From NCBI GenBank assembly GCA_000155435.1, contig DS990262.1, positions 211,071-275,070 of the forward strand: 64,000 bases of DNA. The letters are read 5' to 3'. Below the pieces are notes generated by a model. The model saw only the letters and a list, made by a program, of their open reading frames with translations. It searched no databases and was not told the DNA's origin. This DNA comes from Clostridiales bacterium 1_7_47FAA. GTDB lineage: Bacteria > Bacillota > Clostridia > Lachnospirales > Lachnospiraceae. Each line of letters opens with the position of its first letter. The stretch's first letter is position 1. This document shows positions 1-8,738 of this stretch, piece after piece. The translations under genes and the position numbers were made by a program.

Positions 1-207
1 CTACTTTATAGCAGATTACCAGTATTTTTTCTTTGGACAGGCCAAATTATCCGCGGAATTAAAAGAATTGAGGATTTTTTGATGGATTGCACCGTTGCAT
101 AAAAAGCAGAATCTTTTATGCTGGAAATAAACCGGGGGATTACGGGCCAAAACAGAGGTCCCCATATGCCCTGGCGGCAAAATAATCAATGTAAGAGGAA
201 GGGGAAG

Positions 208-570
208 CAGAAAATGTCAAATTCATATGAGCCATTGAAACTCAGGGGCGAGCGGGTGTGGAGGACCTATACCGGGGGCAGGGAAATCGGGCGCCTTCAC
301 GGCGGGGAAGGGGCGGAAGATGACCATACCAGTGAAGCCGTATTCGATATTCAGTACGGAAATGTCAAAAGGCCTACCCATGCCAATACTTCCTGGGATT
401 TTGCCAGGTTTGAGGTATGTGTCCACAAGTGGCTGGACCTGGGAGAAGGTGATTATGGGGTCAGTTTCATCAATGACTGTAAGTACAGGTGCAGTGTTAA
501 GGTTCGGTGGTGGGGCTGTCCATGTTTAAGTCAGGGACCTTCCCCAATCTTGTGTGTAAATGCCGGACCG
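208..570 (+). pseudogene. GH38 alpha-mannosidase remnant, frameshifted
   Basis: This is a short relic of a glycoside hydrolase family 38 alpha-mannosidase. From about 331 to 500 the reading frame gives FDIQYGNVKRPTH, NTSWDFARFEV and GDYGVSFINDCKY, the conserved C-terminal block of GH38 enzymes. At about 500 the homology jumps frame and continues from 501 as GSVVGLSMFKSGTFPN, matching the next GH38 strand, then stops. The part before 331 (from ATG 208) does not resemble GH38. A full enzyme is roughly 900-1,050 residues and no catalytic domain is present, so it is non-functional. I infer deletion of a mannoside-use gene. It cannot be a live 173-residue protein because the homology needs two frames. 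Confidence 0.8.
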
Positions 571-631
571 GGACCGGAAAGGCATGGGTATGGCCAGGAA
601 TTATCGTTAAATTTTAAACATCTTTTATCTA

Positions 632-660
632 TTGACTGACAATGTCACCTGTGTTAGTAT
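632..660 (+). promoter_or_regulatory. Promoter of the gcv operon
   Basis: TTGACT at 632-637 and TAGTAT at 655-660 are separated by exactly 17 bases, a good housekeeping-sigma promoter. Transcription would begin near 667, about 60 bases before the glycine riboswitch. Confidence 0.75.
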
Positions 661-726
661 GAACTTAGCAAGGGCGCCGCGGCAGCGCAGCGTCAGCTTT
701 TACAGACAACTGCATACCATCGGTTG

Positions 727-896
727 ATGGATTCGGGAGAGACTGTCCGGGGCTGGGAATGAATTTCCTATTGTTTTGGGACAGCGCCGAAGGGGAAGCG
801 GAGAACTCTCAGGCAAAAGGACCGGATACCGGACGATACTCTGGAAAGCGATGAAGCACCGACGAAGCCCAATCTTTCAGGTCCAAAGACAGAGCG
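727..896 (+). ncRNA. Tandem glycine riboswitch
   Basis: Two glycine aptamers in series control the gcv genes. The first holds GGGAGAG, GCGCCGAAGGGG and CTCAGGCAAAAGGACCG (ends near 826). The second holds CTCTGGAAAGCG, CACCGACGAAG and CAGGTCCAAAGACAGAG (ends near 893). These are the hallmark conserved blocks of the glycine riboswitch. It lies between a strong promoter and an intrinsic terminator, so it probably acts by transcription antitermination, turning the operon on when glycine is abundant. Confidence 0.95.
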
Positions 897-929
897 CATG
901 AACAAGGTTTTTGTTTGTGCGCTTTTTTT
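894..929 (+). terminator. Riboswitch expression-platform terminator
   Basis: A 10-bp stem, GCGCATGAAC paired with GTTTGTGCGC using two wobble pairs, closes a loop of nine bases and is followed by seven T. The 5' arm begins in the last bases of aptamer 2, so ligand binding could block hairpin formation. Confidence 0.8.
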
Positions 930-1020
930 GTTAAGCCAAGGGCCTGTTTTCATTTAATGGGGGAAGGGCAATGAGGGAGTGGATTAAAATCCATTTTCGT
1001 CAAAGGCTGGGGGAGTCCGG

Positions 1021-1290
1021 GGAATCATGCCGGGAAATGTTGCAGGGGAAATTATTTCGGAAAAATGTGCCGGGGAATGTTGTTGGGAAGTTATTCCGAA
1101 AAATTGTGCCGGGGAATGTTGTTGGGAAGTTATTCCGAAAAATTGTGCCGGGAAATGATGCTGGGAAGTTATTTCAGAAAAGTGGTGCCGGGGAATGTTG
1201 CTGGGAAGTTATTCCAGAAAAATGTACCGGGTAATGATACCGGGAAGTCATTCTGGAAAATGTGCCAGGAAATTACGCCAGGGAATCAGA
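1021..1290 (+). repeat. 38-40 bp minisatellite in the gcv leader
   Basis: About seven degenerate copies of a unit beginning GCCGGGGAATGTTG and containing GGGAAGTTATTCCG lie between the riboswitch terminator and gcvT; units start near 1029, 1069, 1108, 1147, 1187, 1226 and 1264. Some units leave a reading frame open (a repeating GKLFRKxVPGN pattern), but with no plausible ribosome binding site and decaying copies I treat it as untranslated leader. It fills nearly all of the gap 930-1309. Confidence 0.85.
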
Positions 1291-1309
1291 AAAAGGAGGG
1301 GAATCATTT

Positions 1310-2416
1310 ATGGACACAGAAGTGACGGGGATTGTTGAACGCAAGACGCCGCTCTATGACACACATGTGAAATACAAGGGAAAGATAGTTCCGTTTGCAG
1401 GTTATCTGCTGCCGGTGCAGTATGATACCGGGGTAATCGGGGAACATATGGCAGTACGTACCAGGTGCGGCCTGTTCGATGTCTCACACATGGGGGAAAT
1501 CATCTGTAAGGGCAAGGATGCGCTCAAGAACCTGAATATGCTGCTGACCAATGATTATACGGTCATGGCAGAGGGGCAGGCGCGCTACAGTCCCATGTGC
1601 AACGAAGAAGGGGGCGTGGTGGACGACCTGATTGTCTATAAGGTAAGGGATGACTGCTACTTCATTGTTGTGAACGCTTCCAATAAGGATAAGGACTATG
1701 CCTGGATGAAGGCCCACCAGTCCGGGGATGTGGTATTCGAGGACATCTCCGACAGAGTGGCCCAGCTGGCGCTCCAGGGGCCGAAGGCCATGGATGTCCT
1801 TAAAAAGGTGGCGAAAGAGGAAGAAATCCCGGATAAGTATTATACCTGCCGGTTCGACTGCATGATTGGGGATGTGCGGTGTATTATCTCCAAGACGGGA
1901 TATACAGGAGAAGACGGGGTGGAGATTTACATGGCTCCTGAGGACGCCCCGGGGATGTGGGAGCTGCTCATGGACAACGGACGTGAGGAAGGACTGATTC
2001 CATGCGGACTGGGTGCCAGGGATACCCTGAGGCTGGAGGCATCCATGCCGCTGTACGGACACGAGATGGACGACAGCATTTCGCCAAAGGAAGCAGGACT
2101 GGGAATATTTGTAAAGATGGATAAAGAAGATTTCATCGGGAAAAAGGCCCTGGAGGAAAAGGGTCCCCTGACCAGGAAGCGTGTGGGCCTGAAGGTGACT
2201 GGCAGAGGAATTATCAGGGAGCACCAGCCGGTTTATATCGGGGACCGGCAGATTGGGATGACCACCTCCGGCACACACTGCCCTTATCTTGGGTATCCGG
2301 CGGCCATGGCCCTTGTGGATATCGGATATAAGGAGCCGGGGACTGCCGTGGAGGTGGAAGTGCGCGGACGGCGGGTGGCCGCGGAGGTAGTGAAGCTGCC
2401 ATTTTATAAGCGCTGA
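1310..2416 (+). CDS. gcvT: Aminomethyltransferase, glycine cleavage T protein
   Basis: T protein takes the aminomethyl group held on lipoylated H protein, releases ammonia and passes the one-carbon unit to tetrahydrofolate in the cytoplasm. The start ATG at 1310 is chosen because AAGGAGGGG lies about nine bases upstream; an in-frame ATG at 1262 has no such site. The 368-residue length is normal. Visible motifs are TPLYDTH near residue 13, FDVSHMGE near 56-63, the active-site GVVDDLIVY near 102-110, TGYTGEDGVEIY in the middle and a C-terminal barrel ending VVKLPFYKR. First gene of the riboswitch-controlled gcv operon. Confidence 0.96.
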   Translation: MDTEVTGIVERKTPLYDTHVKYKGKIVPFAGYLLPVQYDTGVIGEHMAVRTRCGLFDVSHMGEIICKGKDALKNLNMLLTNDYTVMAEGQARYSPMCNEEGGVVDDLIVYKVRDDCYFIVVNASNKDKDYAWMKAHQSGDVVFEDISDRVAQLALQGPKAMDVLKKVAKEEEIPDKYYTCRFDCMIGDVRCIISKTGYTGEDGVEIYMAPEDAPGMWELLMDNGREEGLIPCGLGARDTLRLEASMPLYGHEMDDSISPKEAGLGIFVKMDKEDFIGKKALEEKGPLTRKRVGLKVTGRGIIREHQPVYIGDRQIGMTTSGTHCPYLGYPAAMALVDIGYKEPGTAVEVEVRGRRVAAEVVKLPFYKR

Positions 2417-2533
2417 CAGGAACTATAATTTGAATCATGCAAATCAGGTAATTGAGGATGTCATACCAGGCATTTGAGAATGTCAAACCAGAAAATAAAA
2501 AGTAGGACCATATAAGATGAGGAGGTATTAAAG

Positions 2534-2914
2534 ATGAATATTCCGGAAGATTTAAAGTATGCAAAGTCACATGAGTGGGTAAAGATGCTGGATGAGGAGA
2601 CTGCCCTGATTGGCCTGACCGATTATGCCCAGGACGCCCTGGGGGACCTGGTGTTTGTGAACCTGCCGGAGGCAGGGGACGAGGTGGCTGCCGGGGAAAC
2701 ATTTGCGGATGTGGAATCCGTCAAGGCTGTGTCGGATGTATTTTCACCTGTAACGGGCACCGTGGCAGAGGTCAATGAGGGACTGCTGGATGCGCCTGAG
2801 TCCATCAATGAGGCGCCTTATGAGGCATGGTTCGTCAAGGTGGAGCATATTACGGACACGGAAGAGCTGATGGATGCCCAGGGCTATGAGGCATATGTTA
2901 AGACGCTTGAATAA
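2534..2914 (+). CDS. gcvH: Glycine cleavage H protein
   Basis: The lipoyl carrier of the glycine cleavage complex, shuttling the aminomethyl and reduced dithiol forms between the P, T and L proteins. It has 126 residues, the usual size. The lipoylated lysine is Lys64 in the motif ESVKAVSDV, with the normal SHEWV near the N terminus. An AGGAGG site sits nine bases before ATG 2534. The 117-base gap after gcvT has no terminator, so it is cotranscribed. LplA further downstream is the likely enzyme that loads lipoate on Lys64. Confidence 0.97.
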   Translation: MNIPEDLKYAKSHEWVKMLDEETALIGLTDYAQDALGDLVFVNLPEAGDEVAAGETFADVESVKAVSDVFSPVTGTVAEVNEGLLDAPESINEAPYEAWFVKVEHITDTEELMDAQGYEAYVKTLE

Positions 2915-2948
2915 AACAATCCATTCCGCCAGAAAAGAGGTGTAGCTT

Positions 2949-4316
2949 ATGGGGACTTATGTGCCTGATACGAAGCAGGAGCAGCAGGAAATGCTTCGTG
3001 AGATAGGATTCAACAGTTTTGATGAAATGTTTTCCCATATCCCGGAGGAGGTAAAGCTGAAGGACGGCCTGAACCTCATGCCGGGGCTCAGTGAGCAGGC
3101 TGTAATCGGGAAGATGGAGGACATAGCCGGGAAGAATGTGGTGTTCCGCCACATTTTCCGGGGAGCAGGGGCTTATAACCATTATATACCCGCTATTGTG
3201 TCCAGTGTGATATCCAAGGAGGAATTTGTCACGGCCTATACGCCTTACCAGGCGGAAATCAGCCAGGGCATCCTCCAGTCCATATTTGAGTACCAGACCA
3301 TGATATGCGAGCTGACGGGCATGGACGCATCCAATGCATCCATCTATGACGGCGCAACGGCAGCGGCCGAGGCAGCCGCCATGTGCAGGGACAGGAAGCG
3401 GAGCACGGTCTATGTTTCCGGGGCAGCCAATCCCGGAGTCATTGAGGTGATTAAGACATACTGCTTCGGCAGCAATGCCAAGATGGTCATTGTGCCGGAG
3501 AAATGCGGGGTCACGGATACAGAGGCCCTGGCCGGCATGATGAAGGCGGATGCCCATGCAGCCTGCTTCTATGTGCAGCAGCCCAACTACTTCGGCAATA
3601 TAGAGGATGGGGATGGACTGGGCCGTATCGTACATGATGCAGGGGCCAAATATATCATGGGATGCAATCCCATGGCATTGGCGGTCATGAAAACACCTGC
3701 TGGGTACGGCGCCGACATCGCGGTGGGCGACGGACAGCCGCTGGGAATGCCCCTGGCATTTGGCGGTCCCTACCTGGGCTTCATGGCAGCTACCGCGGCC
3801 ATGGCAAGAAAGCTGCCGGGACGTATTGTGGGAGAGACAAAGGATGACAAGGGAGAGAGGGCATTTGTACTGACCCTTCAGGCCCGTGAACAGCATATAC
3901 GCAGGGAGAAGGCCAGTTCCAATGTCTGCTCCAACCAGGCATGGTGCGCCCTGACTGCTTCGGTGTATATGACAGCCATGGGCGCGGACGGCATGGCGGA
4001 GGCAGCCGCACAGTGTATGTCCAAGGCACATTATCTCAGGGACGTGTTAAAGGAAGCCGGGCTTGAACCGAAGTATGATGGGGAATTTTTCCATGAGTTC
4101 GTGACAGTCAGCCCCGAGGGTAAATGCACGGACAGCGGGCATATCCTCCGTGCGCTTGAAAAACACGGAATCCTTGGGGGCCTTAAGCTGTCTGACAGGG
4201 AGATACTCTGGTGCGCAACGGAAGTCAATACCAGGGAAGAAATGGATGAAACCGCATCCATTGTCCGAAATGTGCTCCACGGTGAATGCAGGCATAAGGA
4301 GGTGTGCGGCGCATGA
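2949..4316 (+). CDS. gcvPA: Glycine decarboxylase P protein subunit 1
   Basis: The N-terminal half of the split PLP-dependent glycine decarboxylase; it pairs with GcvPB to decarboxylate glycine and load the remaining aminomethyl group on GcvH. The 455 residues match stand-alone subunit 1 proteins. Family blocks visible include YVPDTKQEQQEML at the N terminus, FRGAGAYNHYIPA near 75, YTPYQAEISQGILQ near 95 and SNVCSNQAWCAL near 323. AGAGGTG precedes ATG 2949. The stop overlaps the gcvPB start (ATGA), implying translational coupling and equal dosage of the two subunits. Confidence 0.96.
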   Translation: MGTYVPDTKQEQQEMLREIGFNSFDEMFSHIPEEVKLKDGLNLMPGLSEQAVIGKMEDIAGKNVVFRHIFRGAGAYNHYIPAIVSSVISKEEFVTAYTPYQAEISQGILQSIFEYQTMICELTGMDASNASIYDGATAAAEAAAMCRDRKRSTVYVSGAANPGVIEVIKTYCFGSNAKMVIVPEKCGVTDTEALAGMMKADAHAACFYVQQPNYFGNIEDGDGLGRIVHDAGAKYIMGCNPMALAVMKTPAGYGADIAVGDGQPLGMPLAFGGPYLGFMAATAAMARKLPGRIVGETKDDKGERAFVLTLQAREQHIRREKASSNVCSNQAWCALTASVYMTAMGADGMAEAAAQCMSKAHYLRDVLKEAGLEPKYDGEFFHEFVTVSPEGKCTDSGHILRALEKHGILGGLKLSDREILWCATEVNTREEMDETASIVRNVLHGECRHKEVCGA

Positions 4317-5815
4317 AACTTGTATTTGAAAAAGGCTCGGCCGGAAGAGGCTTAAACCTCATCCGCGAATGTGACGTCCCCAGGGTATCCCTGGATGGGT
4401 CACATAAAAGGGCGGCGGCTCCCCGTCTGCCCCAAATGTCGGAAAATGAAATCAGCCGCCATTACACACAGCTGGCAAAGCGTTCCCACGGCGTGAACGA
4501 CGGGTTCTATCCCCTGGGCTCCTGTACCATGAAGTACAACCCCAAAGTCAATGAGGAAGCGGCTGCCCTGAAAGGATTCAGAAGCGTCCATCCCCTGCAG
4601 CCGGAGCATACACTTCAGGGTTCCATGGAAGTCCTTTACCTGGCGGAGAAGTATCTCTGCGAAATCACGGGCATGGACGCCATGACCTTCCAGCCCGCGG
4701 CAGGCGCCCATGGGGAGTTTACCGGGCTGCTGTTAATCAAGGCATACCATGTACATAGGAAAGATGATAAACGGACCAAGATCATTGTCCCGGATTCAGC
4801 CCACGGCACCAATCCGGCCAGCGCTTCCATGTGCGGCTATGAAGTAATCAGCATACCGTCCAGGGAGGACGGATGTGTGGACCTGGAACAGCTGAGGGCA
4901 GCGGTGGGGGAGGACACGGCGGGACTTATGCTGACCAACCCCAATACAGTGGGATTGTTTGATAAGAATATCCTGGAGATAACAAGGATTGTCCATGAGG
5001 CAGGCGGATTGTGCTACTATGACGGCGCAAACCTGAATGCGGTCATGGGAATCGTGCGCCCGGGAGATATGGGCTTTGACGTGGTGCACCTGAACCTGCA
5101 CAAGACATTTTCCACGCCTCATGGCGGCGGCGGACCGGGCAGCGGGCCGGTTGGATGTAAGGGATTCCTGATGCCGTATCTGCCGGGGGTCAGGGTAGTA
5201 ATGAATCCGGCAGGAGATACGGATATAGATGTGGCAGGAGATGGTTCAGGAGATCCGACAGGGGATATGGCCCCGGCCCGGTATGTTTTTGAGCGGGTGC
5301 CTGAATCCATCGGGGATGTGAAGCAGTTCTACGGCAATTTCCTGGTAGTGGTAAAGGCCCTGACCTATATCATGAGCCTTGGCAGGGAGGGGATACCGGA
5401 GGCGTCCTCCAATGCGGTATTAAATGCAAATTACATGAAGGTAAAGCTTTCTGATGTATATGACATGGCCTACAATGAGACCTGTATGCATGAGTTTGTC
5501 ATGAGCCTGGAGGATATGAAGCATAAAAATGGTGTCACGGCCATGGATATAGCCAAGGCTTTGCTGGATTACGGCATCCATCCGCCTACCATGTACTTCC
5601 CGCTGATTGTCCACGAGGCCCTGATGGTGGAACCCACGGAGACAGAGTCTAAGGAAACACTGGACGAGGCAATCGAAGTGTTCCACAAGATATATGAGAC
5701 AGCCATGGCATCGCCGGAAGAGCTTCACAGCGCCCCCCACACCACGCCCATCGGAAGACCAGATGAGGTAACGGCTGCACGTAAGCCGGTATTGCGGTAT
5801 ACATGGGAAAGCTAA
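4313..5815 (+). CDS. gcvPB: Glycine decarboxylase P protein subunit 2
   Basis: The PLP-binding subunit of glycine decarboxylase. Lys264, in HLNLHKTFSTPHGGGGPG, is the Schiff-base lysine. Other family blocks are GFYPLGSCTMKYNP and PDSAHGTNPASA. I place the start at ATG 4313, which overlaps the gcvPA stop and has AGGAGG ten bases upstream; a GTG at 4304 is too close to that site. Length is 500 residues, typical. The last codons of the gene lie inside the first copy of a 43-bp tandem repeat, so the C-terminal residues WES come from repeat sequence. Confidence 0.96.
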   Translation: MKLVFEKGSAGRGLNLIRECDVPRVSLDGSHKRAAAPRLPQMSENEISRHYTQLAKRSHGVNDGFYPLGSCTMKYNPKVNEEAAALKGFRSVHPLQPEHTLQGSMEVLYLAEKYLCEITGMDAMTFQPAAGAHGEFTGLLLIKAYHVHRKDDKRTKIIVPDSAHGTNPASASMCGYEVISIPSREDGCVDLEQLRAAVGEDTAGLMLTNPNTVGLFDKNILEITRIVHEAGGLCYYDGANLNAVMGIVRPGDMGFDVVHLNLHKTFSTPHGGGGPGSGPVGCKGFLMPYLPGVRVVMNPAGDTDIDVAGDGSGDPTGDMAPARYVFERVPESIGDVKQFYGNFLVVVKALTYIMSLGREGIPEASSNAVLNANYMKVKLSDVYDMAYNETCMHEFVMSLEDMKHKNGVTAMDIAKALLDYGIHPPTMYFPLIVHEALMVEPTETESKETLDEAIEVFHKIYETAMASPEELHSAPHTTPIGRPDEVTAARKPVLRYTWES

Positions 5816-5985
5816 AGGCATGATATAGAGAACCTGCCTGGATAGCCGGGAAAGCTAAAGGCACGATATAGAGGATCTGCCTGGATAGCCGGGAAAGCTA
5901 AAGGCACGATATAGAGGATCTGCCTGGATAGCCGGGAAAGCTAAAGGCACGATATAGAGGACCTGCCTGGGCAGCCGGGAAAGCT
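5805..5985 (+). repeat. 43-bp tandem repeat starting in the gcvPB stop region
   Basis: Copies starting GGGAAAGCTAAAGGCA at 5805, 5848, 5891 and 5934 are spaced exactly 43 bases, with a partial fifth copy at 5977. Units are nearly identical. The gcvPB stop codon is the TAA in the first copy. Each unit ends with the 5' arm of the terminator that follows, so the array seems to have grown from the terminator. Confidence 0.93.
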
Positions 5986-6000
5986 GTCCGGGCAGGTTTT
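5962..6000 (+). terminator. Terminator of the gcvT-gcvPB operon
   Basis: CCTGCCTGGGCAGC pairs with GCTGTCCGGGCAGG (14-bp stem, two wobble pairs, seven-base loop) followed by TTTT. It lies at the end of the 43-bp array. Confidence 0.8.
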
Positions 6001-6017
6001 CTGGAATCTGGGGTAAC

Positions 6018-6097
6018 GCTTGTCACCGGAAGAAGCATCACTGGAAGAAGCGTCATCGGAAGAAGCATCACCGGAAGAAGCGTCACCAGCAGAAGAA
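6018..6097 (+). repeat. 15-bp minisatellite before lplA
   Basis: About five copies of GGAAGAAGCATCACC, varying at two or three positions, lie between the gcv terminator and lplA. The gap 5816-6146 holds only this array, the 43-bp repeat and the terminator. Confidence 0.85.
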
Positions 6098-6146
6098 GGT
6101 CATGGGGGAATACGGCGTACGAAGTATTTCCGCAGAAGGAGGCAGA

Positions 6147-7130
6147 ATGATTAACAGGCTGATCTGGCTGGAAACAGATAATACATACCCTTACAGGAAC
6201 CTGGCCATGGAGGAATACATGACAGCCCATGTGCCCGATGGGACCTGTATCCTTTTCCTGTGGCAGAACCGTCATACGGTGGTGATTGGCAAGAACCAGA
6301 ACTGCTGGAAGGAATGCAGGGTGAATTTCCTCGAGGAAGAAGGAGGATACCTGGTGCGCAGGCTTTCTGGCGGCGGGGCAGTGTTCCATGATCTGGGCAA
6401 CCTGAATTTTACATTTATTGTAAGAAAGCCGGACTATGACGTGGACCGGCAGCTGCAGGTCATACTGGAGGCGGTCAGGATGTTGGGAATCCAGGCTGAG
6501 AAAACAGGGCGCAATGATATTACGGTTGAAGGAAGAAAATTTTCCGGCAATGCATTTTACCAGTCAGGAGACTGCTGTTACCATCACGGGACCCTGCTGC
6601 TACATGCGGACAAGGATAATATGTCAAGATACCTGAATGTGCCGCGGGAAAAGCTGGCGTCCAAAGGCGTTTCCTCTGTGAAATCACGGGTGGCAAACCT
6701 GGATGAGTTCTGTCCGGGACTGACGGTGGACAGGATGAAGGCCGCCCTGGTGGAGGCATTTTCCCAAGTATATGGTCAGAGGGCTGGGAAGATGGAGGAG
6801 AAGGAGCTTCCAGAGGAAGCCATAGGCCCGCTGACGGAAAAGTTTGAATCCTGGCAGTGGAAATACGGCAGGAAGATCCCCTTTGAACATGAGATGGAGC
6901 ATCGGTATGCCTGGGGCGGGATCCAGATGCAGTTTCATGTGGATGAGGGCAGGATAAAGGATGTTAATGTGTTTTCCGATGCCATGGATCAGGAGCTGAT
7001 TGGGAATCTGGCGGAGAAATTAAGGGACTGCCCGTATGAAGAAAATGCCATGTGCGCGGCGGTTGAAAAGGTGGGAACCAAAGAGAGCATGAGGCAGGAC
7101 ATCCTGTCCCTTATAAAGGAATCCATGTAA
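6147..7130 (+). CDS. lplA: Lipoate-protein ligase A
   Basis: Activates free lipoate with ATP and attaches it to the target lysine of lipoyl domains, here probably GcvH. The start ATG 6147 follows AAGGAGG; the frame opens earlier but has no ribosome binding site. At 327 residues it has the usual catalytic domain (RRLSGGGAVFHDLGNLNF near 70, GRNDITVEGRKFSGNAF near 130) and the C-terminal accessory domain (FEWKYGRKIPFE-like, near 235). It sits between gcvPB and lpdA, and scavenged lipoate is therefore the likely cofactor source, as no lipA or lipB is in view. Confidence 0.94.
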   Translation: MINRLIWLETDNTYPYRNLAMEEYMTAHVPDGTCILFLWQNRHTVVIGKNQNCWKECRVNFLEEEGGYLVRRLSGGGAVFHDLGNLNFTFIVRKPDYDVDRQLQVILEAVRMLGIQAEKTGRNDITVEGRKFSGNAFYQSGDCCYHHGTLLLHADKDNMSRYLNVPREKLASKGVSSVKSRVANLDEFCPGLTVDRMKAALVEAFSQVYGQRAGKMEEKELPEEAIGPLTEKFESWQWKYGRKIPFEHEMEHRYAWGGIQMQFHVDEGRIKDVNVFSDAMDQELIGNLAEKLRDCPYEENAMCAAVEKVGTKESMRQDILSLIKESM

Positions 7131-7164
7131 CAGGAAGTAAATAGTTGGAAGCGGGGGTAATTAT

Positions 7165-8553
7165 ATGGCAGACAGATGGAATCTGGTGGTTATAGGCGCA
7201 GGGCCGGGCGGCTATGAGGCCGCGGTTGAAGGGGCCAAAAAGGGGATGAAGGTGGCGCTGGTGGAGAACCGTGAACTTGGCGGAACCTGCCTGAACAGGG
7301 GATGCATCCCCACGAAGACCATCCTTCATACGGCGGAACTGTATCATGAACTTCAGGCAGGCCCGTCCATCGGCCTCAGGACAGAACAGGCGGCCGTTGA
7401 TATGGACCTGGTGCAGCAGCGCAAGGAGGAGGTCCTTAAGCAGCTGCGTGCGGGAATCGCCGCCCTGATGAAGACGAATAAAATTACGGTGTATGATGGA
7501 ACAGGAACCATAGTGGACCGCTGTCACGTATCAGTCCGGTCGGAAAGCGGCGGACCGGTCCTTCTGGAGACAGACCACATACTGATTGCCACCGGCTCTG
7601 TGCCGGCCTGCCCTCCGATTCCCGGGGCAGACCTGCCGGGGGTGGTGACCAGCGACGGACTGCTGGATAAGAAAGACATGTTCGGGCATTTAATCATCAT
7701 AGGGGGCGGTGTGATTGGAATGGAATTTGCCTCGATTTACAGTTCCCTTGGGCATCCGGTTACCGTAATCGAGGCCCTGGACCGCATCCTGCCCGGCATG
7801 GATAAGGAAATAGCCCAGAACCTTAAGATGATTCTGAAAAAGCGGGACACGGACATCCACACAGGGGCCAGGGTGGAGGAAATCTTAAGGGATGAGGACG
7901 GCAAAGGCCTGATCTGCCGGTTCGTGGAAAAGGACAAGGTTTGTGAAGCCAGGGCCGACGGCATCCTGATTGCCACGGGCCGCAGGGCCTATACGGGCGG
8001 GCTTATATCAGAGGAGAGCAGCCAGGAGATAAGGGATATGGCAATGGAACGCGGCCGTATCGTGACGGATGGAAATCAGGAAACCAGCGTTCCAGGCATA
8101 TATGCCATAGGGGATGTTACCGGAGGCGTCCAGCTGGCCCACGCGGCCACGGCCCAGGGGCGCAGCGCTGTGGCCCATATGGCGGGGGAGGAGGCGTCCA
8201 TCCGACTGGATATCGTCCCTTCCTGCGTCTATACCAGCCCGGAAATCGGCTGTGTGGGGATTACCGCGGATGAGGCAAAGGAAAAGGGCATATCTGTCAT
8301 CACCAGGAAATACCTGATGTCAGCCAATGGAAAGTCCCTTCTCTCCCAACAGGAGCGCGGCTTCATTAAGGTAGTTGCGGACAGTGAAACCCACTGCATC
8401 CTGGGCGCCCAGATGATGTGCGCCAGGGCCACGGATATGATCAGCCAGTTTGCGGCCGCCATTGTCAATGGACTGACGCTGGAGGATATGGCAAAGGTCA
8501 TATTTCCGCATCCCACATTTAGTGAAGGGATACTGGAAGCTGTGAGATTGTAA
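7165..8553 (+). CDS. lpdA: Dihydrolipoyl dehydrogenase (L protein)
   Basis: A flavoprotein disulfide reductase that reoxidises dihydrolipoyl-GcvH with NAD. Seen in the sequence: N-terminal FAD motif GAGPGGYEAA at residues 11-20, the redox pair Cys42 and Cys47 in GGTCLNRGCIPTKT, the NAD motif IGGGVIGMEFA near 175, the second FAD motif YAIGDVTGG near 312 and the C-terminal His449/Glu454 pair in HPTFSE. The 462 residues are typical. Position directly after lplA makes it the L protein of the glycine cleavage system rather than of a 2-oxoacid dehydrogenase, for which no subunits are seen nearby. Confidence 0.95.
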   Translation: MADRWNLVVIGAGPGGYEAAVEGAKKGMKVALVENRELGGTCLNRGCIPTKTILHTAELYHELQAGPSIGLRTEQAAVDMDLVQQRKEEVLKQLRAGIAALMKTNKITVYDGTGTIVDRCHVSVRSESGGPVLLETDHILIATGSVPACPPIPGADLPGVVTSDGLLDKKDMFGHLIIIGGGVIGMEFASIYSSLGHPVTVIEALDRILPGMDKEIAQNLKMILKKRDTDIHTGARVEEILRDEDGKGLICRFVEKDKVCEARADGILIATGRRAYTGGLISEESSQEIRDMAMERGRIVTDGNQETSVPGIYAIGDVTGGVQLAHAATAQGRSAVAHMAGEEASIRLDIVPSCVYTSPEIGCVGITADEAKEKGISVITRKYLMSANGKSLLSQQERGFIKVVADSETHCILGAQMMCARATDMISQFAAAIVNGLTLEDMAKVIFPHPTFSEGILEAVRL

Positions 8554-8603
8554 GAAGCAGGATGGAGGACGGTTTTTGCAGCCATTCTTTTGAATGTTAA
8601 CAT

Positions 8604-8652
8604 AAATGTCCCGGTATAAGATGAGGTGTTTCATCCTGTACCGGGACATTTT
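8604..8652 (+). terminator. Terminator after lpdA
   Basis: AAATGTCCCGGTA pairs with TACCGGGACATTT around a loop that itself partly pairs (AAGATGA with TTCATCC), followed by a short T-run. It can serve both lpdA and the convergent GntR gene. Confidence 0.8.
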
Positions 8653-8738
8653 CATATGCAATTCAATTGGCCTGGAACGTTTCCGTGTTCCGGACAGAAC
8701 ACTGTGTGCACGATTGGGTCAATGGTAAGGCAAGAACA

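Noticed and set aside
2-112. Possible C-terminal end of an upstream gene at the left edge
   Set aside because: Two plus-strand frames are open (ending at 82 and near 102) and neither shows a recognisable family, so I could not choose.
971-1325. Open frames encoding repeated GKLFRKxVPGN units before gcvT
   Set aside because: They are products of the minisatellite, lack ribosome binding sites and decay from copy to copy; gcvT starts cleanly at 1310.
1484-2278. Long minus-strand frame opposite gcvT
   Set aside because: Complementary shadow of a GC-rich conserved gene, with no family resemblance or start site. The same applies to other antisense frames opposite gcvPA, gcvPB, the M16C gene and the two-component genes.
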